From Okeanomitos corallinicola TIOX110 (GTDB taxonomy: Bacteria > Cyanobacteriota > Cyanobacteriia > Cyanobacteriales > Nostocaceae), in NCBI RefSeq assembly GCF_038050375.1, contig NZ_CP150886.1:4753318-4817317 (forward strand): 64,000 nt of DNA. The letters are read 5' to 3'. Below the pieces are notes generated by a model. The model made no database searches. It was not told where the DNA came from and saw nothing but the letters and a program-made list of their open reading frames with translations. A program made the position numbers and the translations under genes. Every line of letters starts with the position of its first letter. Position 1 is the stretch's first letter. Positions 50,530-60,319 of this stretch are shown here, in pieces.

Positions 50530-51531
50530 TTAGTTATTTATGTGTTTACTATTAATTATTTTTTGAGCGTAGTTAATATATTTTTGATAATCAATTATCT
50601 TTTCTTGTGCTGCGGCATAATTAGGATGAGATATTGGTACTGTTTTCAACATTTCTATGGTTTTTTGCCATTCTTTACCTACCTGATACCATTCTGATTT
50701 TGTGTTTGCAGTTCTCGTTAGTTGGGCAGCATTTTTCGCTAATTTAAGGGCTTTTTGAAAGTTATCGTCTGTTGTATTATGAGATGATTGGGAATGAGTA
50801 GATGGTTTTTTCGTACCTTTCATTTCTGTTAATCCCATACTACCGCGCAATCTATCCATCTCTACATCTACAGAATTATTATTATCATTTGTTAGGTTAG
50901 TTTGTGTGTTATTTAGTGAGGGTGAATTTTGTTCTTTGTTGGAATTTTCTAATGATACAAATAATAGCCTTCTTTTAAATAAGAAATCAATTTGGTAAAG
51001 TAAAGCTACAGTGATAATCCAAATACTTCCAAATATTACTGTGATGGTCTCTTGAAATTCCGTATAAAACTCAACTGATTGATAAAGGTTTAGATTAGAA
51101 ATAGGAAAGAAGATTATTATAAATAAAAAAGATATGAGTGTTGATAAAACAATGGCCATCCAACCATACAAACCTTCCCATATACTAACTATTCCTGGCA
51201 TGAATACCTGGGTCTTTCCTATTTCTGGGGCTTGAATACTAGGGAAAAATTTACCAATGATTACATGAAAGATGTGATGGGTAAAAGTGATCACAAAAAT
51301 AGGAGATATAACTGCCAAGATTGAAAATATGATCAATAATTCTGGACTATTTGTAAAAGACGCGATTTTAAAGCCTAACTCCCCAGTATTTGTAAATACA
51401 AATGCAATAACTCTTAAAAATAACGCTATAAATAAGGCTTTTAACCAAGAATTAGGATATGGAAACCAGATAGGCCATCTGTATTTTTTTGGAGTTTGGT
51501 TACCCACTTTAGTAGTATTCAGTTTAGTCAT
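50530..51531 (-). CDS. Membrane protein of unknown function (Nostocales-type)
   Basis: A 333-residue protein. Residues ~25-190 contain about five hydrophobic segments (ALFIALFLRVIAFVF, LLIIFSILAVISPIFVITFT, IVLSTLISFLFIIIFFPIS, VIFGSIWIITVALLY). A conserved-looking HHIFHVIIGKFFPS segment with two adjacent histidines lies in the membrane part. The C-terminal 125 residues are soluble and rich in Asn/Thr, ending in a helical repeat-like region (FQKALKLAKNAAQLTRTAN, EWYQVGKEWQKTIEMLKTV). ATG 51531 is preferred over the upstream 51552 start. I do not recognise a domain. Confidence 0.65.
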   Translation of the reverse strand: MTKLNTTKVGNQTPKKYRWPIWFPYPNSWLKALFIALFLRVIAFVFTNTGELGFKIASFTNSPELLIIFSILAVISPIFVITFTHHIFHVIIGKFFPSIQAPEIGKTQVFMPGIVSIWEGLYGWMAIVLSTLISFLFIIIFFPISNLNLYQSVEFYTEFQETITVIFGSIWIITVALLYQIDFLFKRRLLFVSLENSNKEQNSPSLNNTQTNLTNDNNNSVDVEMDRLRGSMGLTEMKGTKKPSTHSQSSHNTTDDNFQKALKLAKNAAQLTRTANTKSEWYQVGKEWQKTIEMLKTVPISHPNYAAAQEKIIDYQKYINYAQKIINSKHINN

Positions 51532-51628
51532 ATATAGCACTAAAGACACCATACCAAGACTAACATAGTTTATACAAGATGCAATGTAGTTGACAGTGAT
51601 TTAAACTATTTACAAAAATCTCACCTAT

Positions 51629-52894
51629 TTAAAACCTTCCATTCCCCTGAATAATATGCTTCACAGTGGTTAAGGTTTCCAAACTAATAAACCCTCTGCG
51701 GTGTCCTTTTTGATTAGACATTCCTAAAAATACCGCATCACCCCGTGAGGAATTACGGGCAAATCGGGGAGAAGCATTAATATAAGTAGATGCGCTATTT
51801 ACCCCTAATGCAAATTGCCGACTTTCTTGATAGGAATCTGTAACAATAGAATCAGCATGACCGCTACTATATTGATTAATCCAGGCGATCGCATTATCTA
51901 AACTATCTACTAATTTAAAAGCTATAGTTTTGTTTAAGTATGGTGTTTCCCATTCTCCTTCTTTTGCTAATTGCAGTTGGGGAAAGGCTTCTACTAGTTC
52001 CGCATCTCCTTTGAGTTCAAAACCCTTCTCTGTTAAACTATTCCACAACACAGACAAGGAAGATGGTAAAGCTTGACGATGGATTAAAACTTTTTCAATG
52101 GCATTTACCGGATCTGGTTCACTTTCGTGGCTATCCAAAATCATCCACCTAACCATCTCTAAACTACCATTGAGCGACCAATAAAGATAACAATTTCCCA
52201 TTGCAGACTTTAACACGGGACAGGTAGCCTGTCTAACTACCTGCTGAATTAAGCTAGAACGTCCATAGGGTATAACTAAACTTAAATATTGATCTTGGGT
52301 GACTAAATCCCGTAAAGAAGTACCATGTTCAGTGGTGACTAATTCTATACAACCTGTTGGTAAACCTACTTCATTAATAGCAGTTTGTAAAACTTCGGCA
52401 ATGATAGCATTGGAATGACTCGCTTCTGCACTACCTTTGAGGATGACACTGTTACCAGTTTTCAAACAAAAACCCGCAGCGATCGCCCCTAACTCCGGAA
52501 ACGCCTCATAAATAAATCCAATTACACCCAAAGGCATTAACTGGAGATAACTTTGAGAATCTTCCTGTTGATAATCAGCAATTCTCACCTTTCGCAAGGG
52601 ATCTGATAATTCTCCCAAGCGTTGGAGAATCTCCACAGTATTTTCTAACCTAGAAGGTGTTAGCTTTAACCAATCTAAAATTAATTCTGGTACTGCCATT
52701 TCTCGACTAGCTTCCAGATCCAAGGTATTGGCTTCGAGAATATCGTCAAGAGAATTGTTAAGTGCTTCCGCCATTGCCAGCACAGCACGACTTCTATCTG
52801 CCCCTTTAGTAGTTCCTAACTTCAGGGAAGCTTGATAAGCGCGTTTGGCACTGTTCATTGGTTCGGGACAATCATCAAAAGCTTCAACAGTCAT
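51629..52894 (-). CDS. proA: Glutamate-5-semialdehyde dehydrogenase-like protein, catalytic cysteine replaced
   Basis: A 421-residue aldehyde dehydrogenase-fold protein of the ProA family (gamma-glutamyl phosphate reductase of proline synthesis). N-terminal LKLGTTKGADRSRAVLAMA and PLGVIGFIYEAFPELGAIAA, FCLKTGNSVILKGSAEA and the C-terminal HSAD/RGFISLETLTTVKHI are present. The catalytic cysteine in the family motif (P-S-V-C-N-A) is valine here: P-D-P-V263-N-A. The IPRGG motif is also altered (IPYGR). It therefore may not be the housekeeping ProA; a canonical proA probably exists elsewhere. The paralogue is full length. Confidence 0.82.
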   Translation of the reverse strand: MTVEAFDDCPEPMNSAKRAYQASLKLGTTKGADRSRAVLAMAEALNNSLDDILEANTLDLEASREMAVPELILDWLKLTPSRLENTVEILQRLGELSDPLRKVRIADYQQEDSQSYLQLMPLGVIGFIYEAFPELGAIAAGFCLKTGNSVILKGSAEASHSNAIIAEVLQTAINEVGLPTGCIELVTTEHGTSLRDLVTQDQYLSLVIPYGRSSLIQQVVRQATCPVLKSAMGNCYLYWSLNGSLEMVRWMILDSHESEPDPVNAIEKVLIHRQALPSSLSVLWNSLTEKGFELKGDAELVEAFPQLQLAKEGEWETPYLNKTIAFKLVDSLDNAIAWINQYSSGHADSIVTDSYQESRQFALGVNSASTYINASPRFARNSSRGDAVFLGMSNQKGHRRGFISLETLTTVKHIIQGNGRF

Positions 52895-53039
52895 CCGATT
52901 TTAGATTTTAAATTTTGGTTTTACCCCACAGATAAATCTGGGGGTTTGAGGATTTTGGATTTTTCATTGGCATCATTGGCAATTGATTCCACTGATAAAT
53001 CCAGGGTCTTGTACCATCTGGGAACTAAGGTTTATTTAG

Positions 53040-53510
53040 TTAACGTCTATAGGTTAACCAAACCATAATTGCTGGCAAAATAGCTAACACTACCGCTACT
53101 AACGCCCAAGCAATTATACTCGAACCATTTGCCAAGCGTAAGGCTAATGGCAACCATATAATCACTAGCACGAAAATGATCCCTAAAGCTATCGGTAAAT
53201 AACTTTCTGCCAAGCGTGGCTGGATCAAGTTCCAATTTTTTCCTGTCCAACGCCAAGCCCGTTTATAAGGATAGGTGGTAGACAACTGTTCCAGTGCATA
53301 ACCATCATCTTCGACGACGAAAATCTGCTGACAGAGATCGCAACCAAATGCTTCTGTCAGGGTTATGGGAACTAACCGTCCCCGACGACGACAAGGACAG
53401 ATATAGTCAATATTTAAGTCTATTTTTTCGGGTTTTTGAGATGGCACAAGCAATCTAAATAACTTGAGCAAGTTTTTGTTAACAGTTGTGGGTGTGAGCG
53501 GAAATACCAA
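53040..53510 (-). CDS. Zinc-ribbon-like membrane protein
   Basis: A 156-residue protein with an N-terminal cytoplasmic domain and two C-terminal transmembrane helices (LPIALGIIFVLVIIWLPLALR and IIAWALVAVVLAILPAIMVWL). A zinc-ribbon-like C-P-C...C-x-x-C motif is present: YICPCRRRGRLVP, then FGCDLCQQIFVVED. The start codon is TTG (MVFPLTPTTVNK), with no strong alternative. The family is not recognised; proteins of this shape are common cyanobacterial hypotheticals. It is upstream of proA on the same strand with 145 bases between. Confidence 0.7.
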   Translation of the reverse strand: MVFPLTPTTVNKNLLKLFRLLVPSQKPEKIDLNIDYICPCRRRGRLVPITLTEAFGCDLCQQIFVVEDDGYALEQLSTTYPYKRAWRWTGKNWNLIQPRLAESYLPIALGIIFVLVIIWLPLALRLANGSSIIAWALVAVVLAILPAIMVWLTYRR

Positions 53511-53872
53511 AAATTACTCTTGGGATTACCTATTTCAACAAGTTCGCTGAGTTGGTTAATTTTCCTTCTCATCTCATTTATGTTGAATCTCACCACACTT
53601 AGCATTATCTCTAGTATATTTCTGCAAGCATTGTAGCCGCTATTTTTAATTGGTCATTAGTCATTGGCAATGTTACAGCAGATTCGAGGTAAATGAGGTA
53701 CAAACATTAATCTAAAAGTCCTTGCTAGTAAGCATTTTAGGGCTGAATGCTGACTGCTGCTGTAATATTGCTTCTGAATGGTAAGAATTAATTTCAGTTA
53801 ATAAAAACTTCAGGTCTGTGAAAATACTTTTTCTTCACAGACCTGAAACTTAATATTCTTCTTATCCTCAGA
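53511..53872. other. Intergenic region holding tRNA terminator
   Basis: A 362-base spacer between the zinc-ribbon gene and the tRNA. The tRNA terminator lies at its right end. The rest is AT-rich DNA with a CATTAGTCATTGG-type short repeat (53651-53668). I see no gene. Confidence 0.4.
53804..53847 (-). terminator. Intrinsic terminator of tRNA-Gly
   Basis: On the minus strand: TTCAGGTCTGTGAA pairs with TTCACAGACCTGAA (14-bp perfect stem, arms 53834-53847 and 53809-53822), followed by GTTTTTAT. It lies 26 bases downstream of the tRNA. Confidence 0.9.
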
Positions 53873-53943
53873 GCGGGTGATGGGATTCGAACCCACGACA
53901 TCAACCTTGGCAAGGTTGCGCTCTACCACTGAGCTACACCCGC
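53873..53943 (-). tRNA. trnG-GCC: tRNA-Gly (anticodon GCC)
   Basis: A 71-base cloverleaf on the minus strand. Acceptor GCGGGTG/CACCCGC, D-arm GCTC...GAGC with AGTGGTA, anticodon stem CAACC/GGTTG with loop TTGCCAA (anticodon GCC), T-arm GTGGGTTCGAATCCCAT. The 3' CCA is not encoded, as usual in cyanobacteria. The D-loop and T-loop (TTCGAAT) invariants are all present. Confidence 0.97.
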
Positions 53944-54070
53944 AAACTCAACACAATATTCAATATCTCAGATTTCTTTAGGTTTGTCAACCCCTATTGG
54001 AAATTTTTTTGAAGGCAGGGGGTAATGGGGAGGATGAATAACCCAATTCCCAATGCCCAATACCCAATTT

Positions 54071-54628
54071 CTAAACTACTTCTGACTGCACAGAACTCTT
54101 GATTGATGCTGGTAGAGACTGAGCATTACTAGGATAAGATTCTGCCAGGTTAGAATTTAATTGACGCATGAGGCTGGCCATTTCTATGGCGTTCATCGCA
54201 TAATCCCAGCCGTGGTTACTCTTGATTCCGGCTCTTTCCAGCGCTTGCTGCATGGTATCTGTGGTCAAAATTCCAAAAATTACGGGTACACCTGTTTGGA
54301 AACTGGCCGCTGCAATACCTTTGGCAACTTCAGCGGAAACATAATCAAAATGGGGTGTCTGTCCCTTGATGACCGCACCTAAACAAATTATGGCATCATA
54401 ACGATGGGAGAGTGCCAATTGACGAGCTACTGTAGGAACTTCAAAACTACCGGGAACCCAAACATAATCTACTTGATCCCCTTGGGGATCAGGATCTATA
54501 CCGTGACGTTTTAGGCAATCTTGACATCCTGCTACCAGCTTCATGGTAACTAAATCATTAAATCTACCAATCACCAAAGCAAACCGCAAAGGCTCTGTTT
54601 GGGTAAAAGTTCCCTCAAAAACTGCCAT
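54071..54628 (-). CDS. ribH: 6,7-dimethyl-8-ribityllumazine synthase
   Basis: A 185-residue riboflavin-pathway enzyme that condenses 5-amino-6-ribitylaminouracil with 3,4-dihydroxy-2-butanone 4-phosphate. Motifs: [73 protein letters not shown] and [13 protein letters not shown]. The C-terminus extends ~25 residues beyond the core ([17 protein letters not shown]). Length is normal for the cyanobacterial form. It follows psbZ on the minus strand with about 180 bases between. Confidence 0.97.
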   Translation of the reverse strand: MAVFEGTFTQTEPLRFALVIGRFNDLVTMKLVAGCQDCLKRHGIDPDPQGDQVDYVWVPGSFEVPTVARQLALSHRYDAIICLGAVIKGQTPHFDYVSAEVAKGIAAASFQTGVPVIFGILTTDTMQQALERAGIKSNHGWDYAMNAIEMASLMRQLNSNLAESYPSNAQSLPASIKSSVQSEVV

Positions 54629-54811
54629 AACTGCCTCTTTTCACTATAACTTCTTAGCTAATCTTTTCTGGATGCAATATGGAAGAGCAGGAAAGCAATT
54701 ATCAGGACGGAAACAATCACAAGGATATTTTTGCTTCTGAGTCCTGTTAACTTGATTATCCTGCTCCTCTGGTTTTTATGTTATGTGTTAGTGCCTGATT
54801 ACAGCCGTACT

Positions 54812-55000
54812 CTAAACCACAAAAAAGTTTAATACACCAACTAAAAGCACTAGGACAATCCAAACTCCAGAACCAACCCAAAGCAATTTTTTGGATTCAC
54901 CCCAGTTTTGAGGAGTTGCATAAGCAACAGGAACACCCACAACTAGAACAAAGGACATTAGAACTAGAGATACTAAAGCAGCTTGAAATACTATACTCAT
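54812..55000 (-). CDS. psbZ: Photosystem II protein Z (Ycf9)
   Basis: A 62-residue protein with two transmembrane helices: [20 protein letters not shown], then ...[19 protein letters not shown] and [21 protein letters not shown]. The sequence is diagnostic of PsbZ, which stabilises photosystem II supercomplexes. ATG 55000 is chosen because the family starts with MSIVFQ; the frame opens six codons earlier. It is followed by ribH, a common order in cyanobacteria. Confidence 0.97.
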   Translation of the reverse strand: MSIVFQAALVSLVLMSFVLVVGVPVAYATPQNWGESKKLLWVGSGVWIVLVLLVGVLNFFVV

Positions 55001-55248
55001 TTTTACTTTTCCCAACACGGCGAAATCGTTACTTTACCCAAGGCTGTCAATATTATGATCAACAGACTGGATTGATCATTAACCTATGTAAACTCACAGG
55101 TTCTCTTGATCAATTAATATTTTACGTCTGGTTTGTAACAGTTGCTCAATTTCAGTGATCAGAAGTCAGGGGAGAGTGGGAGGTTAATAAACTAATTACC
55201 AATTACTGATGACCGATGACCAATTACTAATTACCTATTACCTAACCT

Positions 55249-57942
55249 ATGGATTTAATTCTTTGTCACACAACTGCTGATTTTGATGCTCTCGGTGCTG
55301 CTGTGGGGTTAAGTTGCCTCAAGCCAGGGAGTAAGATTGTTTTAACTGGGGGAGCGCATCCACCAGTACGGGATTTTTTGGCTTTGTATCGGGATGAGTT
55401 TCCTTTAATTGAAAGGCGCTCTGTCAGTCCTCAAACTATTCGCTCTTTAATGGTTGTAGATACTCAACAGCGCGATCGCCTGGGTAAAGCAGCTGAATGG
55501 TTTAATTTACCCAATGTGGAGGAAATCATAGTTTATGACCATCATTTACAGCAAAATAGTGATATTCCTACCACAAATTTATATATTGATCAGGTAGGTG
55601 CTACTACAACTTTAATGGTAGAAGAACTACAAAAACTTGGTATTTCTTTGACTTCTGCTCAAGCAACAGTAATGGCTTTGGGAATTCATGTTGATACTGG
55701 TTCTTTAACTTACAACCAATCTACTCCTAGAGATGCTTTAGCTTTGGCTTGGTTAATGCAGCAAGGGGCAAGTTTATCTGTAATTTCAACTTACCGTGAT
55801 CCTGGTTTATCGCCCCAATTGCAACAATTATTAACTAAGGCATTGGACAGTTTAGAATATGTATGTCTGCGGGGATATACAATTGCTTGGGTGACTTTGA
55901 GAACGGATGAATTTGTCCCTGGTTTATCACATTTAGTTTCAGAGTTGGTTGAGTTAACAGAAATTGACGCAATTTTATTAGGTCATAAATACTGTTTAGA
56001 AAATGGAGAATTAAAGTTAACTGTAATTGGCAGAACCCAAATTCCTCAGACAAATCTGAATCTTTTATTCCAAGCTTTTGGTGGTGGTGGACATTCCCAA
56101 GCTGCATCTTTGAATATTCGTACTTCTGAACCACAATCAGTTTTACAAGAACTTTTATCAGGATTAAAATCACAAATTCCCCATCCTCCCACAGCTAGAG
56201 ATATCATGTCATCTCCTGTGCGAACTATTCGCCCAGAAACAACTATTTCTGAAGCGCAGAGAATTTTATTACGGTATGGACATTCTGGTTTATCCGTGGT
56301 TAATGATCAAGGAAAATTAGTAGGGATCATTTCTCGACGTGATTTAGATATTGCTTTTCATCATGGTTTTAATCATGCCCCAGTTAAAGGGTATATGAAA
56401 ACTAATTTAAAGACGATTACACCAGATACTACTTTACCACAAATCGAATCTTTAATAGTTACCTATGACATTGGACGTTTACCAGTTTTAGAAAATGATA
56501 ATTTAGTTGGTATTGTAACAAGAACAGATGTTTTAAGGGAATTATATCAAGCTGATGTAGCAAATAAAAAAGGAGACAAGAAAGGTGAAAATAGAATTAA
56601 TTTACCGCAATTACAAAATAAATTAACTCCCCAACTTTGGCAGTTATTAAAAATTGCATCTCAGGAAGCGGAAAAACGAGGTTGGCATCTTTATTTAGTT
56701 GGTGGTGCAGTGCGGGATTTAATCTTATCAGAAGCTGAAAATGGAACTTTAATGATTAATGATATTGATTTAGTTGTTGATGGTTTTCATCGAGCAGCAG
56801 ATGTGGGTGCAGGTGTGGAATTAGCGAAAGCATTACAAGAAATTTATAAAAATGCTAGGTTGGAAATTCATGGTGCATTTCAAACTGCGGCTTTATTGTG
56901 GCATAAAGATTCAGAATTAGATTCTTTGTGGGTAGATATTGCCACTTCGAGAACTGAATTTTATCCTTATCCCGCAGCTAACCCAGAAGTGGAAGCTAGT
57001 TCTATTCGCCAAGATTTATATAGGAGAGATTTTACTATTAATGCAATGGCGTTAAGGTTAACTGTTCCGAGAAGTGGTGAATTGTTAGATTTTTTTGGTG
57101 GTTTTTTAGATTTACAAGCCAAGCAAATTAGAGTTTTACACGCTAATAGTTTTATTGAAGATCCGACGAGAATTTATCGCGGTGTCAGGTTTGCTGTGCG
57201 GTTTGGATTTACTTTTGAGGAGGAAACAGCAGAATCTATTAGTTATGCTATTAATAGCGGAGTTTATGAACGAACAACTCAGGAAAATATCAGGACTCCG
57301 GCTTTACAAACTCGGTTAAAAACGGAATTAAAATATATTTTAGAAGCACCATATTGGCAATCTGCTTTACAGTTATTAGATGAATTAGATGCTTTGCAAT
57401 GTATTCATTATAGTTTAAAGTTAAATAAGGATATTTTGCGAAAATTACGTTTATTAGATATATGTTTACGCAGATTTGACAAACAACAAAGTTTAAATCA
57501 TTGGCAAATGCGGTTAGAGTTATTAATTGCTCATTTAGCACCACAATATCGCGCTAAGGTAGCTAAGAATTTGCAATTAGCTGATGATAGTATTATGAGA
57601 TTAAAGAAATTAGCTGATCGGCAAAATGAGGTAATTACATCATTGCCAAATTGTGATTTATCTAGTCAGGTTGTACATTTTTTGAAAAAATATGATTTAC
57701 AAACTTTGATTTTAATTGCTTTACAAAGTCAGAGGGAAGTGAGAAATAAAATTTGGGTTTATTTAACTAGGTTAGCAAATGTACAACCTTTGTTAAATGG
57801 TAATGATTTAAAACAGTTGGGTTATAAACCTAGTCCTATTTTCAAGCAGATATTAGATGATTTATTAAAGGCTACTTTGGATGGGACGATTAAGGATAAG
57901 GATGAAGCAAGGGAGTTTTTAGCTAACAATTATCCTCAGTAG
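55249..57942 (+). CDS. Fusion protein: DHH/DHHA1, CBS pair and tRNA nucleotidyltransferase
   Basis: An 897-residue three-part protein. Residues 1-305 are a DHH-DHHA1 phosphoesterase (DLILCHTTADFDALGAAVG, VYDHHLQQNSD, ALGIHVDTGSLT, and FGGGGHSQAA). Residues ~315-440 form a CBS pair (ARDIMSSPVRTIRPETTIS and VKGYMKTNLKTITPDT). Residues ~460-890 are a class II CCA-adding/poly(A) polymerase-like enzyme: LYLVGGAVRDLIL (catalytic loop), INDIDLVVDG (acidic pair), YRRDFTINAMALRL, EDPTRIYRGVRFAVRFGF. Such long fused forms are known in cyanobacteria and other phyla. It probably adds or repairs the tRNA CCA end; the DHH part may degrade short RNA or nucleotides. Confidence 0.93.
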   Translation: MDLILCHTTADFDALGAAVGLSCLKPGSKIVLTGGAHPPVRDFLALYRDEFPLIERRSVSPQTIRSLMVVDTQQRDRLGKAAEWFNLPNVEEIIVYDHHLQQNSDIPTTNLYIDQVGATTTLMVEELQKLGISLTSAQATVMALGIHVDTGSLTYNQSTPRDALALAWLMQQGASLSVISTYRDPGLSPQLQQLLTKALDSLEYVCLRGYTIAWVTLRTDEFVPGLSHLVSELVELTEIDAILLGHKYCLENGELKLTVIGRTQIPQTNLNLLFQAFGGGGHSQAASLNIRTSEPQSVLQELLSGLKSQIPHPPTARDIMSSPVRTIRPETTISEAQRILLRYGHSGLSVVNDQGKLVGIISRRDLDIAFHHGFNHAPVKGYMKTNLKTITPDTTLPQIESLIVTYDIGRLPVLENDNLVGIVTRTDVLRELYQADVANKKGDKKGENRINLPQLQNKLTPQLWQLLKIASQEAEKRGWHLYLVGGAVRDLILSEAENGTLMINDIDLVVDGFHRAADVGAGVELAKALQEIYKNARLEIHGAFQTAALLWHKDSELDSLWVDIATSRTEFYPYPAANPEVEASSIRQDLYRRDFTINAMALRLTVPRSGELLDFFGGFLDLQAKQIRVLHANSFIEDPTRIYRGVRFAVRFGFTFEEETAESISYAINSGVYERTTQENIRTPALQTRLKTELKYILEAPYWQSALQLLDELDALQCIHYSLKLNKDILRKLRLLDICLRRFDKQQSLNHWQMRLELLIAHLAPQYRAKVAKNLQLADDSIMRLKKLADRQNEVITSLPNCDLSSQVVHFLKKYDLQTLILIALQSQREVRNKIWVYLTRLANVQPLLNGNDLKQLGYKPSPIFKQILDDLLKATLDGTIKDKDEAREFLANNYPQ

Positions 57943-58079
57943 TCAAATACCCTCTAACCCTTTAATTCTGAAATTAGTTAATTCTTTATGTGCTTATCCA
58001 AAATATCATCATATCATTACATAATCCTGATAATTATATGTTACTTTTGTAGTTATATATATGAATAATTATTTTCTCT

Positions 58080-59390
58080 TTGCAAATGAATAGGGTGATA
58101 AACCGTTACTTTTCATTATTAATATGGGTAGCTTTTGTATTTAGCCTGACGATATTTCCCATTTATTCGACTTCTGTTTATTCTCCAAAAACAAGTTCTT
58201 TAACTACAGAAGTTCGTGGTGTTTGGCTAACTAATGTAGCTAGTGGTGTGCTGTTTGTACCATGGGGAGTTGAACGAGCAATTAGTCAATTAGCTGCTTT
58301 GAATTTTAATACTATTTATCCGGTGGTGTGGAATAGAGGTTTTACCTTTTATAAAAGTAATTTTGCCAAAAGGGTAACTGGTATTAAAACTCAGCCTTTT
58401 CTAGATTTTATGAATGGAGGAAATGATGTTTTAAATAGGATAGTTAGGTTAGCTAAAAATCATGAGATGAGTGTAATTCCTTGGTTTGAGTATGGATTTA
58501 TGACTCCTCCTAATTCTGCATTGGCAAAGTTACATCCTGAATGGTTAACCAGTGGACAAAAAGGGATAAATTCTGTTAATGAAAATCTACCTGAAGAAAT
58601 TAATAATAATGGTGTTTTTCATAAGCAGTTATGGTTAAATCCTTTGCATCCCCAAGTACAAGAATTTATTTTGGGGTTAATTTTAGAGGTGGTAAAAAAT
58701 TATGATGTGGATGGTATTCAAGTTGATGATCATTTTGGAATGCCTGTACAATTTGGTTATGATACTTTTACGGTTAATCTATATCAAAAAGAACATTTAG
58801 GTAAAAATCCACCAGCTGATAATTTTAACGTGGAATGGATGCGATGGCGGGCAAATAAACTGACTGATTTTATGGTGAGAATTAATCAAACTGTAAAAAA
58901 AATTAAGCCTGATGCTAAAATTTCTCTTTCTCCTAATTCTCAGTATTTTTCCTATAAATACTATTTACAAGATTGGGAAAATTGGGTAAATAAAGAGTTA
59001 ATAGATGAATTGATTTTACAGGTTTATCGAGATGATAAAAGATCATTTATTGCAGAGATTGAAAAACCTGCGGTAAAATTAGCTATGTCTAAAATTCCTG
59101 TGAGTATTGGTATTTCTACGGGAACTTTAGTTAGTCCTGTAGATATTGCAAGTATTCAAGAAAAGGTGCAACTTGTCAGAAAACATAAGTTTTTGGGAGT
59201 TTCTTTTTTCTATTGGGAAAGTTTGTGGGGTTATATTTCTCCCGAATCACCACAAAAAAGACGCAATGCTTTTTTAGAGATGTTTGCTAATAAAGCTGTG
59301 AAACCTGTGAAGTTGAAACTCATACAATCTGAATCTGTAAAAGCAAGAAAATATAATGCAATTAGTAACAAAAAAAGCTCAAAAAAATAA
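58080..59390 (+). CDS. GH10-like glycosidase (DUF187/GHL10)
   Basis: A 436-residue secreted glycoside-hydrolase-like protein. A signal peptide is present (RYFSLLIWVAFVFSLTIFPIY). The TIM barrel begins with EVRGVWLTNVASGVLFVPWG and continues through NFNTIYPVVWNRGFTFYKS, VIPWFEYGFMTPPNSALAKLH, YDVDGIQVDDHFGMPVQFGYD and GVSFFYWESLW. The catalytic acids are expected in VDDHFG and the C-terminal strand FYWESLWG. The GHL10/DUF187 family probably degrades peptidoglycan-associated or exopolysaccharide glycans; the substrate is not known. It overlaps the start of the next gene by 35 bases. Confidence 0.9.
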   Translation: MQMNRVINRYFSLLIWVAFVFSLTIFPIYSTSVYSPKTSSLTTEVRGVWLTNVASGVLFVPWGVERAISQLAALNFNTIYPVVWNRGFTFYKSNFAKRVTGIKTQPFLDFMNGGNDVLNRIVRLAKNHEMSVIPWFEYGFMTPPNSALAKLHPEWLTSGQKGINSVNENLPEEINNNGVFHKQLWLNPLHPQVQEFILGLILEVVKNYDVDGIQVDDHFGMPVQFGYDTFTVNLYQKEHLGKNPPADNFNVEWMRWRANKLTDFMVRINQTVKKIKPDAKISLSPNSQYFSYKYYLQDWENWVNKELIDELILQVYRDDKRSFIAEIEKPAVKLAMSKIPVSIGISTGTLVSPVDIASIQEKVQLVRKHKFLGVSFFYWESLWGYISPESPQKRRNAFLEMFANKAVKPVKLKLIQSESVKARKYNAISNKKSSKK

Positions 59391-59955
59391 CTTGATTAAA
59401 ATTAAGCTTTTAATTTTTACATCACTTTGGAGTGTTTCTATTTTAGGTGCTTTTATTGTCAGTTTAGTAGTAGTGGAAATTGGTGAAAAACCTGATGTGG
59501 AAGTTTTAGAAGCTGCTATCGGTGCATTAGTGATTGCTCTTCCTCAATCTTATCTTCTCAGAGGTAAAATTTTACCTTTAAGTTGGATCGTCTCCACTAT
59601 GCTAGGTTGGGTACTCATCACCGTTATGGGTGTAGGTGCAGTTGGTTGGTTTGTCTTATCCACAAAATTTTTATCCTTCCGCATTTTTTATGGAATTATT
59701 TCTGGAGGTATTGGCGGCTTAGTCATTGGCATGACACAATGGTGGTTAGCAATTCCCCCTTCAGTTTGCTGGGGATGGTGTTGGATGTTCTTGAGTTCCG
59801 CAATTTGGGCGATCGCACTCAGTTTTGGCTCGGTTATAGGTGTGATTTTTTACAATTCAACAAACTTGTTTTTAGGCGAAATTATTGGTTTAGCTTTTAC
59901 ATGGCTGGTATTTAGCATCCTCACAGGCATCAGTGCTTACAAATTATTTAAGTAA
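59356..59955 (+). CDS. Multi-pass membrane protein of unknown function
   Basis: A 199-residue protein with about six hydrophobic segments (LIFTSLWSVSILGAFIVSLVV, AAIGALVIALPQSYLL, LSWIVSTMLGWVLITVMGVG, IISGGIGGLVIGMTQWWLA, WMFLSSAIWAIALSFGSVIG, LAFTWLVFSILTGISAY). The start overlaps the end of the preceding glycosidase by 35 bases; a later TTG start near 59393 is also possible. No family is recognised. It probably cotranscribes with the GH10-like gene. Confidence 0.7.
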   Translation: MQLVTKKAQKNNLIKIKLLIFTSLWSVSILGAFIVSLVVVEIGEKPDVEVLEAAIGALVIALPQSYLLRGKILPLSWIVSTMLGWVLITVMGVGAVGWFVLSTKFLSFRIFYGIISGGIGGLVIGMTQWWLAIPPSVCWGWCWMFLSSAIWAIALSFGSVIGVIFYNSTNLFLGEIIGLAFTWLVFSILTGISAYKLFK

Positions 59956-60319
59956 TATAAATTGTTCACCGAATGAAAATAATAATTGATTGTTGGTAAA
60001 ATATATTAAGAATTGTAATAATTATGAAAAGATTTTCAGTTTATAATTCAGAATATGCAAAAATCTTAAAACATTCTTGATAAGAACTTCAGTATTTTAC
60101 TACAAAAGCGAGATATATTATTTTTACTTGCAACCAACATAAAAGCTAAATTTACTCTCATAAACTAGCCGAAATTGCGGCGAAAAAATAGATATATATG
60201 TGTGTTAAATCTGAGCAAAACTTAGCTTCCAAAGCTAAGAAAAATTTGTCACCACAATTAATATCGAGAGAGTTGGATTAAACCAGCAATAAAAATCATC
60301 AATATACAAATTATATCTC
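59956..60319. other. Intergenic region, AT-rich
   Basis: A 364-base spacer with one small hairpin (CTTAGCTT-cc-AAAGCTAAG, 60221-60239). A 27-codon frame at about 60199 contains this hairpin and has no clear ribosome-binding site. I call no gene here. Confidence 0.4.
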
